Shown here in pieces: positions 37,970-48,478 of a stretch of DNA of 64,000 nt (position 1 is the first letter of the stretch; each line of letters opens with the position of its first letter). A model generated the notes under the pieces. That model searched no databases. It had not been told where the DNA came from and worked only from the letters and a program-made list of their open reading frames with translations. Position numbers and translations under genes: made by a program. Origin of the DNA: Deltaproteobacteria bacterium. Its GTDB lineage: Bacteria; Myxococcota_A; UBA796; JAFGLY01. Where the stretch lies: the NCBI GenBank assembly GCA_016927815.1, contig JAFGLY010000166.1, positions 62,001-126,000 of the forward strand, written 5' to 3'.

Positions 37970-39348
37970 ACGCGATCTCTCCGCTGGATGGCCGCTACGC
38001 CGGCCGGGTGGCGCACCTGGGCCGCTTCTTTTCTGAGGCTGCCCTCGTGCGGGCGCGCTGCCTCGTGGAGCTCCGCTACCTCGGCGCCCTGGAGTCCGCC
38101 CGCCTGGTCCCGCCGTTCGCCCCGGAGGAGAGAGAGCGGATCGACGCCGCGCTCTCGCGCTGCGACCCCGACCAGGACCTGGCTTACTTCGCCGCGTGGT
38201 TCGAGGCCATCCAGACCATCGAGGCCCGCACCCGCCACGATGTCAAGGCCGTGGAGGTCTTCCTGGCGCAAGAGCTCGGGCTCACCCTTCCAGGCCTGGT
38301 TCACCTGGGGCTCACCTCGGAGGACACCAACAACCTGGCCTACTCGCTGCTGCTCGGCGCCTTCGTCCGCCAGGAACAGCTTCCCCAGGTCCGGCGCCTC
38401 ATGGCGGCTCTGGCCGACCTCGTGAACCGCTGGAGGGACGAGCCGTTCCCCACGCGCACCCACGGGCAACCGGCCTCACCGTCCACCGCGGGCAAGGAGA
38501 TGGCCGTCTTCCTCGATCGACTGGTGCGTCTGCACCGCCCGCTCGCCGCCCTCGAGTTCCGGGGGAAGCTGGCGGGGGCCACCGGTACGTACGCCGCCTG
38601 GACGGTGGCGTTCCCGGGCACGGATCCCCTGGCCTTCGCGGAGCGCTTCGTGACCGATCTGGGCCTCGTTCCCTCCCTCGTGTGCACGCAGATCGAGGAC
38701 CACGACACCTGGGCCGAGTACTTCCAGTGCACGGCTCGCATCCACACCGTGGTCCTCGACCTCGATCGGGACCTCTGGGAGTACATCTCCCGGGGGTGGA
38801 TCCGGCAACGAGCGGTTCCGGGCGAGGTGGGATCCTCCACCATGCCCCACAAGGTCAACCCCATCCGCTTCGAGAACAGCGAGGGCAACCTCGCGCTGGC
38901 CAACGCGCACCTCGGGTTCCTGGCGGGGCGACTCGGTACGTCCCGCATGCAGCGCGACCTCACGGACTCCACCGTGGAGCGGACCATCGGCGTGGCCCTG
39001 TCCCACGGGTGGTTCGCCCTCGATCAGACCATCGAGGGCCTCGCGGCCATCGGTCTCGACCGGGAAGCGTGCCGGGAGGATCTCGCCGCGACGCCCGAGG
39101 TGCTGGCCGAGGCCTACCAGGCCGTGCTCCGTGCCGCGGGCGTGGCGGATGCCTACGATCGCCTGAAGCAGGCCACGCGGGGCCAGACCGTCACGCGCGA
39201 GACGCTCGACGCCACGCTCGACGGGTTGTCGGTGCCCGATCCGATCCGCGAGCGACTGGCACGGCTCCGCCCCGACACCTACACCGGCGAGGCGAGTCGA
39301 CTGTGCGGGCTCGTCCTCGACCGCTGGCGCGAGGAGGTGCCATCGTGA
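37966..39348 (+). CDS. purB: Adenylosuccinate lyase
   Basis: MNAISPLDGRYAGRV, LTSEDTNNLAYSLL, THGQPASPSTAGKEMAVF, GSSTMPHKVNPIRFENSEGN. Confidence 0.96.
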   Translation: MNAISPLDGRYAGRVAHLGRFFSEAALVRARCLVELRYLGALESARLVPPFAPEERERIDAALSRCDPDQDLAYFAAWFEAIQTIEARTRHDVKAVEVFLAQELGLTLPGLVHLGLTSEDTNNLAYSLLLGAFVRQEQLPQVRRLMAALADLVNRWRDEPFPTRTHGQPASPSTAGKEMAVFLDRLVRLHRPLAALEFRGKLAGATGTYAAWTVAFPGTDPLAFAERFVTDLGLVPSLVCTQIEDHDTWAEYFQCTARIHTVVLDLDRDLWEYISRGWIRQRAVPGEVGSSTMPHKVNPIRFENSEGNLALANAHLGFLAGRLGTSRMQRDLTDSTVERTIGVALSHGWFALDQTIEGLAAIGLDREACREDLAATPEVLAEAYQAVLRAAGVADAYDRLKQATRGQTVTRETLDATLDGLSVPDPIRERLARLRPDTYTGEASRLCGLVLDRWREEVPS

Positions 39349-40619
39349 GGATTGCCGTACTCGGGTCCGGTGGCCGCGAGCACGCCCTGGCCTGGCGCCT
39401 CGGCGCGGAGACCGGCGATCCGGTGTTCGTGATGCCGGGCAACGCGGGCACTCCGCACACCCTCGAGGTCCGGGGGACGGATCCCCACACGCTGGCGGCC
39501 GTTTGCCTCGAACACCAGGTCGACCTCCTGGTAGTCGGCCCCGAGGCTCCGCTCGCAGCTGGTTTGGCCGACGTCCTGACCGCCCGAGGCCTGCGCGTGT
39601 TCGGGCCTTCGGCCGCCGCCGCGCGGCTCGAATCCTCCAAGGCCTGGGCCAAGGACTTCATGCGCCGCCACGGTGTGGCCACGGCCCGGTATTCCGTCGC
39701 CCACGGGGTCCGGGAGGCCGCGACGCTCGCCGGGGACGGTCGCGTGGTGCTCAAGTACGACGGTCTCGCAGGCGGCAAGGGCGTGGTGGTGTGCGGATCG
39801 CGCGCCGACGTGGACGCGGGCCTGTCCCGACTGGCCCGGGCCCACGGCGAAGAGGCCCGCATCGTGGTGGAGGAGCGACTGGAGGGCGACGAGGTCTCGC
39901 TGGTGGGCATCACCGACGGGCACGACATGGTGCTCCTGCCGCCGTGCCAGGATCACAAGGCGCTCCTCGACGGCGACCTCGGGCCCAACACGGGTGGCAT
40001 GGGTGCGTTCACACCGGTGCCCGGCTGTGGGCCCCGGGTCGTGGACGAGGCCGTGCGCCGGGTGGTGGCCCCCACGCTCGCGGGTCTGGCGGCCGAAGGG
40101 CTGCCCTTTCGCGGAGCGCTCTACTTCGGCCTCATGATCACGGCGGAGGGGCCCAGCCTGCTCGAGTACAACGTCCGCTTCGGAGATCCCGAGACCGAAG
40201 CCGTCCTGCCCGCTCTCAAAGGGAGCCTGCTCGACCTCGTGCTCGCCGCATCCGACGGGGAGTTGGGCCGGGTGGCACCGGCCGGCCTGAGCATGGCTCC
40301 CGATCAAGGCCTCACCCTGGTGGATGTCGTCCTGGCCGCCGAGGGCTATCCCGATCGCCCCCGCACCGGCGCGCCCATCGAGGGGCTCGAAATACCGGAT
40401 GGCGGCGACTGCCGGGTCTTCCACGGCGGCACGCGTCGCGACGGCGCCGTCGTGCGGGTCGCGGGCGGACGCGTGCTCCACGTGGTGGCCTCGGGTCCGG
40501 ACGTCGCCTCGGCCCGCATGCGCGCCGCCGATCGGATCCGGGAGATCCACTTCGACGGCATGCACTTCCGCTCCGACATCGGCCTCCGAAGATGGTCGAG
40601 CGGGCCGGGTGCCCCGTGA
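39345..40619 (+). CDS. purD: Phosphoribosylamine-glycine ligase
   Basis: VRIAVLGSGGREHALAWRL, PGNAGT, VVGPEAPLAAGLAD, LKYDGLAGGKGVVVC, NTGGMGAFTPVP, EYNVRFGDPETEAVL. GTG start in GTGA overlap. Confidence 0.96.
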   Translation: MRIAVLGSGGREHALAWRLGAETGDPVFVMPGNAGTPHTLEVRGTDPHTLAAVCLEHQVDLLVVGPEAPLAAGLADVLTARGLRVFGPSAAAARLESSKAWAKDFMRRHGVATARYSVAHGVREAATLAGDGRVVLKYDGLAGGKGVVVCGSRADVDAGLSRLARAHGEEARIVVEERLEGDEVSLVGITDGHDMVLLPPCQDHKALLDGDLGPNTGGMGAFTPVPGCGPRVVDEAVRRVVAPTLAGLAAEGLPFRGALYFGLMITAEGPSLLEYNVRFGDPETEAVLPALKGSLLDLVLAASDGELGRVAPAGLSMAPDQGLTLVDVVLAAEGYPDRPRTGAPIEGLEIPDGGDCRVFHGGTRRDGAVVRVAGGRVLHVVASGPDVASARMRAADRIREIHFDGMHFRSDIGLRRWSSGPGAP

Positions 40620-41212
40620 CGCCCCTGCCCCGGCTCGCCATCCTGCTGTCCGGACGCGGCAGCAACATGGAGGCCATCGTGCGCGAGGTCCAGGGGGGCA
40701 TCCTCCAGGGCGTGTGCGAGGTGGCGGTGGTGGTGTCCAACGAACCCGAGGCCGCCGGCCTCGGGGTCGCGGACGCGCTCGGTGTGCCCACGATCGTAGA
40801 GCCTTCCCGCGGTCGTCCCCGGTCGGCGTTCGGCGAGGCGCTCCTCGAGGCCCTCGACCCGTTCTCCCCCGATCTCCTCGTCCTGGCCGGCTTCATGCTG
40901 GTGCTTCCGCCCGGCGTGGTACGGGCGTACGCGCACCGCATCGTGAACATCCACCCCGCCGACACGCGCCTCCACCGCGGCCTCCACGGGTACGCATGGG
41001 CCTGGGAGAACCAGCTTCCGGAGACCCGGATCACCGTTCACTGGGTGGACGAGGGGCTCGACACGGGTCCGGTGATCGCCCAGGCTCCCGTGGACCTCCG
41101 TCAGGCTCGGGATCTCGCGGAGGTCGAGCGACGGGGCCTCGCGGTCGAGCACCGCTTCTACAGCGAGGTCCTCCGGGGCCTCTTCACAGGCACGGGTTCG
41201 AGGAGCGACTGA
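40616..41212 (+). CDS. purN: Phosphoribosylglycinamide formyltransferase
   Basis: RLAILLSGRGSNMEAIV, VVSNEPEAAGLGVA, DLLVLAGFMLVL, NIHPADTR, VHWVDEGLDTGPVIAQ. GTG start in GTGA overlap. Confidence 0.94.
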   Translation: MTPLPRLAILLSGRGSNMEAIVREVQGGILQGVCEVAVVVSNEPEAAGLGVADALGVPTIVEPSRGRPRSAFGEALLEALDPFSPDLLVLAGFMLVLPPGVVRAYAHRIVNIHPADTRLHRGLHGYAWAWENQLPETRITVHWVDEGLDTGPVIAQAPVDLRQARDLAEVERRGLAVEHRFYSEVLRGLFTGTGSRSD

Positions 41213-41214
41213 AC

Positions 41215-42645
41215 ATGTGTGGGATCGTCGGCATCTACGGCAAGGACACGGTGGCTCCCTCCATCTTCGACGGTCTCGTCGCCATCCAGCACCGGGGGCA
41301 CGACTCGGCGGGCATCGTCACCCTGGACGGGTCCTTCCACCTGAAGAAGGGCCTGGGTCACGTGACCGACGTGTTCCGGGGAGTGGACCCCGCCAGCCTG
41401 CCGGGGCACGCGGGTCTGGGACACGTCCGCTACGCCACCATCGGGTCCAACGGAGAGATCGACGCCCAGCCGATGGTGGTGAACTACCCCTTCGGCCTCG
41501 CGATGGTGCACAACGGCAACGTGATCAACTTCGCGAGCCTGCGCCGCTGGCTGCACGACGAGCGACACCGCCTGGTGGACACCGACAACGACGTCTCGCT
41601 CATCCTGTACACGCTCGCCTCGGAGCTCGAGCAGCGCGACCTCAAGCACCTCGAGGTGTCCGACGTCTTCGATGCGGTCCGAGCCACCCAGGACCGGGTG
41701 GAGGGCGCCTACTCGGCCATCTGCATCATCGCCGGGCAGGGCATGCTCGCCTTCTGCGACCCTCACGGCATCCGGCCCATCGTGATCGGCAAGAAGTTCA
41801 GCGAGCACGGGATCGTGTACGTGTTCGCCTCCGAGAGCGTGGTCTTCGACCTGCTCGGATGCCAGCGCATCCGCGATCTCCAACCCGGAGAGGCGGTGTT
41901 CGTGGACCGCCACCACCACCTCCACTCGAGCGTCTGCCGCAGGAAGGCCCAGGCCTTCTGCGTTTTCGAATACATCTACTTCGCCCGCGAGGACTCGGTG
42001 ATCCACGACCGCCTGGTCGCCACCGAGCGTGTGCGGATGGGCCGGCGCCTGGCAGATACGTTCCGAAAGACAGGTATCGAGCCGGATATCGTCATCGACG
42101 TGCCCTCGTCGTCCTACTTCTTCGCATCCGGGCTCGCCGAGGCGCTGGGTGTCCCCTACCGGCGCGGCCTGGCCAAGAACAACCACGTGGGGCGATCGTT
42201 CATCACGCAGAACCAGACCGTGCGCGAAACCATGGTCCGGCAGAAGCACAACCCCATCCCGGACGTGGTACGGGGCAAGAAAGTGGCCGTGGTGGACGAC
42301 TCGATCGTGCGGGGCACGACCTCCCGCCACCTGGTTCGCCTGCTCAGGAAGGCAGGAGCCAAGGAGATCACCTTCGTCTCCGCGTCGCCGCCCATCACGC
42401 ACCCGTGCATCTACGGCATCGACATGTCGGTCAAGCGGGAGATCATCGCCGCCCACTACGACATCGACCAGATCCGCCACTACCTGGAGGCCGACGCCGT
42501 GGTCTACCAGACCCTCGAAGACCTCAAGGACCTCTACCGCGACCTGCCCTGCTGCTACGCCTGCTTCAGCGGCGAGTACCCGACGGGCGCCAGCGAAGAG
42601 GCCCTCCGGATCATCGAGGAGGAGAAGCTGAAGTCCAAGCGGTAG
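41215..42645 (+). CDS. purF: Amidophosphoribosyltransferase
   Basis: MCGIVGIYGKD, IQHRGHDSAGIVT, GHVRYATIGSN, CVFEYIYFARED, PRPP loop VAVVDDSIVRGTTSRH. Confidence 0.97.
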   Translation: MCGIVGIYGKDTVAPSIFDGLVAIQHRGHDSAGIVTLDGSFHLKKGLGHVTDVFRGVDPASLPGHAGLGHVRYATIGSNGEIDAQPMVVNYPFGLAMVHNGNVINFASLRRWLHDERHRLVDTDNDVSLILYTLASELEQRDLKHLEVSDVFDAVRATQDRVEGAYSAICIIAGQGMLAFCDPHGIRPIVIGKKFSEHGIVYVFASESVVFDLLGCQRIRDLQPGEAVFVDRHHHLHSSVCRRKAQAFCVFEYIYFAREDSVIHDRLVATERVRMGRRLADTFRKTGIEPDIVIDVPSSSYFFASGLAEALGVPYRRGLAKNNHVGRSFITQNQTVRETMVRQKHNPIPDVVRGKKVAVVDDSIVRGTTSRHLVRLLRKAGAKEITFVSASPPITHPCIYGIDMSVKREIIAAHYDIDQIRHYLEADAVVYQTLEDLKDLYRDLPCCYACFSGEYPTGASEEALRIIEEEKLKSKR

Positions 42646-42652
42646 GTCGATG

Positions 42653-42686
42653 GCGCCCCGCGGCGCTCTCGTGCGACCCTGCACGA
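42653..42686. terminator. Two adjacent hairpins between convergent purF and 42695 gene (GCGCC-CCGC-GGCGC and TCGTGC-GACCCT-GCACGA)
   Basis: Both stems perfect; located in the 49-bp gap between convergent stops; no T-tract. Confidence 0.4.
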
Positions 42687-42694
42687 CTTGAGGT

Positions 42695-44698
42695 CTACCG
42701 CCTCCGGATGAGGGTCCGCGCCTGGGGCTCGGGCCCGATGGTCTTCAGAGTTGCCGGATCCGGGGCAGACAGGAAGGGGGTCCGGGGCAGGCGCCAGAGG
42801 GCCACGACCCCGTCGCCAACAGACTCTCGAGCGGCCGGTGGGCCGTAGGTGTCGGACAAGAAGGCCAGGACCTGGTCACAGGAACGTTCCCCGACGAACC
42901 CCCGGGAGGCCAAAGGATCACCCTCCCTCCGGACCGGCGCTTCCAAGCCGATGGATCCCCGGTGTGGCTGCACGTCGAGGCTCGCCTCCTCGAGCATGGG
43001 CAACCAGTGCTCACGCCATCCGAACCGTTCCAGGGGGAGGATGGATTCGCCGCATCCGTGGCCGTGGACGACCAGGTGCGTGTAGCCGAAGGCCTCGGGC
43101 CGTGGGCCCTCCCCGCTCTCCAGGTCCGTGGTCCACCTGCCGTGAAGCAGCCATGCAAGGATCGGGGTCCGGGTCACCAGGCGGTCGAGCGCGACAGGGG
43201 CCTGCCTGGCCGGGAGTTCCAGGCAGCACATCGGGGCACCGTGGACGAGAGCCGCCTGGAACCGGTCGTAGTGGAACGCCTTCCAGGAGGCGGAGCGTCC
43301 CGCATTGCCACCGACCTGGACCTCGAGCACGGCCGCGGGCCGGTCCTGGGCCACGAGGTGCACCAGCCGGGGAAGCGGGGGGGGTGCGGCCACCGGGAGC
43401 GGCCAATGCCCGCTTACCTGCAGGAGACCTGCGCCGACGGCGACGAGCGGAATCGCGGCCTTCGCGACCCGCCGGGGAAGGGTCGCGGGAGCCGTGGCAA
43501 CGCGATCCAGGACGGCAGCCAGCCCGATGGCTGCGAGCACGGCGAGGCACAGGTCGGCCAGGAGGAGGTAGCGCTGGGGCCACTGGAAGCGGAGAAGGAA
43601 CGGAAGAACCATGGGCAGCCAGGCATAGGGCGACTCGAGGACGGTCCCGGTTCCGGACAGGGCAAGGGTGGTGCCCATGGCTGCGAAGTGCAGGACCGCC
43701 GCACCAATCCACCAGGGGAGGGTCGGGGCGTGCGGGCGGGGGGCAGCCAGCGAGAGGAGGGCCAGGAGGGGGAGCACCAGGCCCGTTCCCGCCTGCCGTG
43801 CAAGCGGCAGGGGCAGGAAGAGGTCCCGAAGAGGCAGGCCTCCCCCTCGGCTCTGCTGGAACCAGCCGTGGTAGGCGGAATCCCGCATCACGCTCGTCGC
43901 CAGGAAGGGCATGCCCTGCCCACTCACGTGCTCGTGGGCAAAGGCGAGGGAGGCCCAGGCGACGAGGGCCAGCCCCACCAGGAGGACGAGGCCACGGACC
44001 CGGAGCGCGCAGGGCGCAAGGACGGCGCTCGGACGTCCGGACAGGACGGCCCCCAGGACCAGGCCGGGCAGCAGGAGTGCCAGCATGGGTCCGGCGTGGA
44101 GATAGCCGGTGATCCCCAGCACGAGCGCCACGAGCGAACCCACGAGGTGGACGATCCGCCCATGTTCGAGCCATCGGGTGCCCCACAGCAGGGCGAGGGC
44201 CACCAGGCCCAGGCTGCCCGCCTCGATCCGACCCTCTCCGAACTCGTGGAGGACGGCCGGGGACAGGATCAGGACGCCGGCCGCGGCTGCAGCGGCTGCC
44301 GAGCGGTGGGCGAAGCCACGACACAAGGCCCAGGCTCCGGCTCCCAACATCCCGAGGTGAACGAGAGAAGCAGCGTTCGCCGCAGCGTAAGGACCAGCCC
44401 AGGTGGTGAACGGCGCGCCCACGACCAGGTCCAGGTGACCCTCCCAGAGGCCCAGGAGATCCACGTGGACGGGGAACGTGAGGCCGTGGGTCCGGAACAA
44501 GGACCCGCCCTCGGCCAGGACGCGGCGGATCCACTCGTACTGCCAGAGGTGCAGCGAACCGTCCACGTGCATCCGGCCTTCTGGACCCACGGTGGACGTG
44601 GTCCACTGGGGGAGCACGCGGGCGTAGAAGGCCAGGACGAATCCGGCCAGGAGAAGGGGAGGGAGCAGGCGCCGAGCCGGAGGCGAGGGCGGTTCCAT
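42695..44698 (-). CDS. Multi-TM membrane protein, possibly a glycosyltransferase/O-mannosyltransferase-like (GT-C) protein
   Basis: ~10 predicted hydrophobic helices with a soluble C-terminal domain; RBS GGAGG upstream. Confidence 0.75.
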   Translation of the reverse strand: MEPPSPPARRLLPPLLLAGFVLAFYARVLPQWTTSTVGPEGRMHVDGSLHLWQYEWIRRVLAEGGSLFRTHGLTFPVHVDLLGLWEGHLDLVVGAPFTTWAGPYAAANAASLVHLGMLGAGAWALCRGFAHRSAAAAAAAGVLILSPAVLHEFGEGRIEAGSLGLVALALLWGTRWLEHGRIVHLVGSLVALVLGITGYLHAGPMLALLLPGLVLGAVLSGRPSAVLAPCALRVRGLVLLVGLALVAWASLAFAHEHVSGQGMPFLATSVMRDSAYHGWFQQSRGGGLPLRDLFLPLPLARQAGTGLVLPLLALLSLAAPRPHAPTLPWWIGAAVLHFAAMGTTLALSGTGTVLESPYAWLPMVLPFLLRFQWPQRYLLLADLCLAVLAAIGLAAVLDRVATAPATLPRRVAKAAIPLVAVGAGLLQVSGHWPLPVAAPPPLPRLVHLVAQDRPAAVLEVQVGGNAGRSASWKAFHYDRFQAALVHGAPMCCLELPARQAPVALDRLVTRTPILAWLLHGRWTTDLESGEGPRPEAFGYTHLVVHGHGCGESILPLERFGWREHWLPMLEEASLDVQPHRGSIGLEAPVRREGDPLASRGFVGERSCDQVLAFLSDTYGPPAARESVGDGVVALWRLPRTPFLSAPDPATLKTIGPEPQARTLIRRR

Positions 44699-44841
44699 GG
44701 GGTTTCCTCCGTAACCCGGAGCGGATCGAGGGCTGCGGGATTGCAGCCGGGCATCGACTTCGGCTACGGTGCGTGCCCCCCCGAGGGCGTCCGGACCATG
44801 GGCCCCCGATCTCCCGACATCCGCCCGAAAGAGAGCGCTCC

Positions 44842-47163
44842 ATGAGCGGTTCCGTCCGCGTGGCCCTGCACGTTCGGGGGCTCGTCCAGGGCGTGGGGTT
44901 CCGTCCCTTCGTGTTGCGACAGGCGCGACGCCTCGGCCTCTCGGGGCGCGTCTGGAACACCTCGGAGGGGGTGGAGATCGAAGCCGAGGGGCCTCCGAAG
45001 GCGATCGCGGCACTCCAGGACACCCTTCGTCGGGAGGCGCCGCCGATCGCCCGGGTGGATGGCGTGGAGGTGGAGACCCGCTCCCCAACGGGCGAGTCGG
45101 GCTTCACGATCGTACAGAGCGAGCGCCGGGCCGGGGACGCTGCCCTTGTGAGCCCCGACGTGGCCACCTGCGACGCCTGCCTCGAGGAGTTGTGGGACCC
45201 CGCGAACCGACGCTACCGCTACCCCTTCGTCAACTGCACGGACTGCGGGCCGCGATTCACGATCGTGGAACGCGTGCCCTACGACCGCCCGTTCACCACG
45301 ATGCGCGCGTTCGATCTGTGCCCGGCCTGCGCTCGAGAGTACGCGGATCCGAACGACCGCCGCTACCACGCGGAGCCCAACGCCTGTCCGGCCTGTGGAC
45401 CCCGCCTCTCGCTGTGCCTGCCCGATGGCGCGGTCCTGGACGTACCCGATGCCCTCGAGGCGGCCCAGGAACGCCTCCGAAAGGGTGAAATCCTCGCCAT
45501 CAAGGGACTCGGAGGGTACCACCTCGCTTGCCTGGCTCGCGCCGAGGACGCGGTATGCCGCCTGAGGGCGCGCAAGGGCCGGCCGCGGCGCCCCCTGGCC
45601 GTGATGTGCAGAGACCTGGCCACGGCCCGGGACCTCTGCCGGATCTCTGCCATCGAGGCGGAGATCCTGGCGAGTTTGCGACGGCCCATCCTGCTCCTGG
45701 CGGTCCGCGAGGACGCTCCCCTGGCCCCGTCGGTGGCCCCGGGCCTCACGGACGTGGGCGTGATGCTCCCGTACACCCCCCTCCACCACCTGCTGGTCGC
45801 TCCGGACGACCTGGCGGTGCTCGTGATGACGAGCGGCAACCGTTCGGGTGGCCCCATGGTGGCCGAGGACGCCGAGGCGATCGCCCGTCTCGGCGGGATC
45901 GCCGATGCCTTCCTCGTCCACGACCGCCGCATCGCCAACCGGTGCGACGACTCCGTCGGGTTCGTGCTGGCGGGCGCGCCGGGGGGAGACCGGCTCGTGC
46001 TCGTTCGCAGATCCCGGGGATTCGTGCCGCTCCCCGTGGACCTGCCCGTCCACACGCCTCCGGGGCTCGCGGTGGGAGCCATGCTCGCCGAGACGTTCGC
46101 GCTGGCCGCCGGGCGGCGTGCGTTCCTCTCCCAGCATGTCGGAGACACCGACGACGTCGACACGCTCGCCTTCCTGGCAGAGGCTGTCGAGGGCCTCAGG
46201 CGCTGGCTGGGCATCGATCCAGAGCACGTGGCCTGCGACCTCCACCCGGACCTGCCCACCACCCGCTACGCGGAGGGACTCGGGCTGCCCGTCGTCCGGG
46301 TCCAGCACCACCACGCCCACATGGCTTCAGCCATGGCGGCCGCCGGGATCACCGAACCGGTCCAGGCGTGGACCTGTGACGGCACGGGATATGGCCCGGA
46401 CCGCACCACCTGGGGATGCGAGTTGTTGGTGGGCACTTCCGGCAGCGCCCAGCGCGTGGCGCACCTGAAACCCATGCCCCTGCCCGGTTCGGAGGCGGCG
46501 GTCCGGCGTCCCCTGCGCACCGCCGTGGGCTGGCTCCACGCGGTCGCCCCTGCCACCGCCGATCTTCCGATCGGGCTGTGGACCCGCGCCCGCCTAGGCG
46601 AGCTGATCTGGATCCGTCAAATGGTCGATCGCCAGGTGCGCGTGCCGCTCGCATCCAGCGCCGGACGGCTGTTCGACGCGGTGGCCGCGATCCTCGACGT
46701 CTGCGACGACGCCACCTACGAGGGGCAGGCCGCGATGGAGCTCGAGCACCTGGCTCGACCGGCGGAGTACGCAGACGGGCCCCGGTTGACTCTCGACCTC
46801 GCCTCGCAGGCCGGCCCCATCGTGCTCGATCCCTCGTCTCTGCTCGAGGGCCTCGCCACCGCCCACGCGGCAGGCCAATCACGCGTCGTGCTGGCCGCCC
46901 GGTTCCACGCCGCGTTCGCCGCCGCGCTCGTGGAGACCTCGCGCCGGGTGGCGGCCGGAGGAGGTCCACGCCGCGTTCTCCTGTGCGGCGGCACGTTTCA
47001 GAACCAGATACTCTTGCGGGCCTGTGCCCTGGGGCTTGCGGCCGCGGGCCTCGAGCCTGAGCTGCCGGGTCCGGTTCCCACCGGCGACGGTGGGGTTTCC
47101 CTCGGGCAGGTACTCGTGGCCGCCGCCGTGGCTGCCGGACAGCCCGGACGTGTGGAGATCTGA
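44842..47163 (+). CDS. hypF: Carbamoyltransferase HypF
   Basis: Acylphosphatase domain VRGLVQGVGFRPFVLRQARR, zinc fingers CDACLEEL/CTDCGPRF/CPACAREY/CPACGPR, HHHAHMASAMA, LCGGTFQN. Confidence 0.97.
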   Translation: MSGSVRVALHVRGLVQGVGFRPFVLRQARRLGLSGRVWNTSEGVEIEAEGPPKAIAALQDTLRREAPPIARVDGVEVETRSPTGESGFTIVQSERRAGDAALVSPDVATCDACLEELWDPANRRYRYPFVNCTDCGPRFTIVERVPYDRPFTTMRAFDLCPACAREYADPNDRRYHAEPNACPACGPRLSLCLPDGAVLDVPDALEAAQERLRKGEILAIKGLGGYHLACLARAEDAVCRLRARKGRPRRPLAVMCRDLATARDLCRISAIEAEILASLRRPILLLAVREDAPLAPSVAPGLTDVGVMLPYTPLHHLLVAPDDLAVLVMTSGNRSGGPMVAEDAEAIARLGGIADAFLVHDRRIANRCDDSVGFVLAGAPGGDRLVLVRRSRGFVPLPVDLPVHTPPGLAVGAMLAETFALAAGRRAFLSQHVGDTDDVDTLAFLAEAVEGLRRWLGIDPEHVACDLHPDLPTTRYAEGLGLPVVRVQHHHAHMASAMAAAGITEPVQAWTCDGTGYGPDRTTWGCELLVGTSGSAQRVAHLKPMPLPGSEAAVRRPLRTAVGWLHAVAPATADLPIGLWTRARLGELIWIRQMVDRQVRVPLASSAGRLFDAVAAILDVCDDATYEGQAAMELEHLARPAEYADGPRLTLDLASQAGPIVLDPSSLLEGLATAHAAGQSRVVLAARFHAAFAAALVETSRRVAAGGGPRRVLLCGGTFQNQILLRACALGLAAAGLEPELPGPVPTGDGGVSLGQVLVAAAVAAGQPGRVEI

Positions 47164-47165
47164 TC

Positions 47166-47402
47166 ATGTGCCTCGCCATTCCTGGACAGGTCGTCTCGAT
47201 CGAGGGGCGGACCGCCCGCGTGGCGTTCGGGGGCATCGCACGCGATCTGGCCACCGACCTCCTGCCCGACCTCGCTCCGGGCGACTGGGTGCTCGCCCAT
47301 GCCGGGTTCGCGATCCAGCGCCTCGAGGAAGACGACGCGGTCGAGACGCTGCGCCTGTTCGCCGAGATCGAGAGCCTGGGCGGCCCGGTGGGTTCCGAAT
47401 GA
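47166..47402 (+). CDS. hypC: Hydrogenase maturation factor HypC
   Basis: MCLAIPGQVVSIEGRTARVAFGGIARDLATDLLPDLAPGDWVLAHAGFAIQRL. Confidence 0.96.
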   Translation: MCLAIPGQVVSIEGRTARVAFGGIARDLATDLLPDLAPGDWVLAHAGFAIQRLEEDDAVETLRLFAEIESLGGPVGSE

Positions 47403-48478
47403 CGATCGACCCCCACGCGGCGGCCGAGACCGCGTACGCCCGCATCGCCTCGATGGTGAACGGGCCGCTGGCGTTCATGGAGGTCTGCGGAACGCACACC
47501 ATGGCCATCGGCCGGGCAGGCCTGCGTACGCGCCTCCCCGACGACCTGAGGCTGGTGTCCGGACCGGGCTGCCCGGTCTGCGTCACCCCCGCCGTGGACA
47601 TCGAGCGCGCCGCGGCGTTGGCCGTGGAGCCCGGCGTCACGGTGGCCACCTTCGGCGATCTGCTGCGTGTGCCCGGCGCAAACGGAACGCTCCAGGAGGC
47701 GCGAGCCCGCGGTGGGCAGGTGAAGGTGGTCTACGCCGCGACCGAGGCGTTGGACCTCGCCGAGATCGAGCGCACCCGGACCGTGGTGTTCGTGGGCATC
47801 GGCTTCGAGACCACCACCCCCACCGTGGCGGCCACGGTCTTGAGGGCCCAATCCCGGGGCGTCCACAACTTCTGCGTCCTGCCCGCGTTCAAGCTCGTGC
47901 CCCCGGCCATGCACGCGCTGGCATCCGACCCCGAGATCCGAATCGATGGCTTTCTCTGCCCCGGTCACGTCTCCTCGATCCTGGGCACGATGCCCTATGA
48001 GCCCGTGGCCCGCGAGCACCGGATCCCCTGCGTGGTGGCGGGCTTCGAACCGTTGGAGATCCTCTCGGCCATCGAAGCGCTCCTGCTGCAGCTCGAGGAG
48101 GGTCGCTGCGAGGTGGAGAACCGCTACGCGAGGGCGGTCCCCACCCAGGGCAATCCGGCGGCGCGCGCGATCATGGACCGCGTGTTCGTCCCTTGCGATG
48201 CCTCCTGGCGCGGCATCGGGATGCTGCCCGCGAGCGGGCTTGCCTTCCGCCCCGAGTACGCCGAGTTCGACGCTCTCGAGCGTGTACCGGTGAACGTCCC
48301 CGAGGTCGAGGACCTCCCGGCCGGTTGTGGGTGCGGAGACGTGATGAAGGGTCGGATCCAGCCCCCGGAGTGCCGCCTCTTCGGTCATCGCTGTACACCA
48401 GCCCGTCCCGTGGGTCCGTGCATGGTGTCCTCCGAGGGTGCCTGCGCGGCCTGGTACAAGTACGGAGGCGGATCGTGA
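47399..48478 (+). CDS. hypD: Hydrogenase maturation factor HypD
   Basis: FMEVCGTHTMAIGRAGLR, SGPGCPVCVTP, GFETTTPT, CPGHVSSILG, CGCGDVMKG...PPECRLFGHRCTPARPVGPCMVSSEGACAAWYKYG. Confidence 0.97.
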   Translation: MTIDPHAAAETAYARIASMVNGPLAFMEVCGTHTMAIGRAGLRTRLPDDLRLVSGPGCPVCVTPAVDIERAAALAVEPGVTVATFGDLLRVPGANGTLQEARARGGQVKVVYAATEALDLAEIERTRTVVFVGIGFETTTPTVAATVLRAQSRGVHNFCVLPAFKLVPPAMHALASDPEIRIDGFLCPGHVSSILGTMPYEPVAREHRIPCVVAGFEPLEILSAIEALLLQLEEGRCEVENRYARAVPTQGNPAARAIMDRVFVPCDASWRGIGMLPASGLAFRPEYAEFDALERVPVNVPEVEDLPAGCGCGDVMKGRIQPPECRLFGHRCTPARPVGPCMVSSEGACAAWYKYGGGS

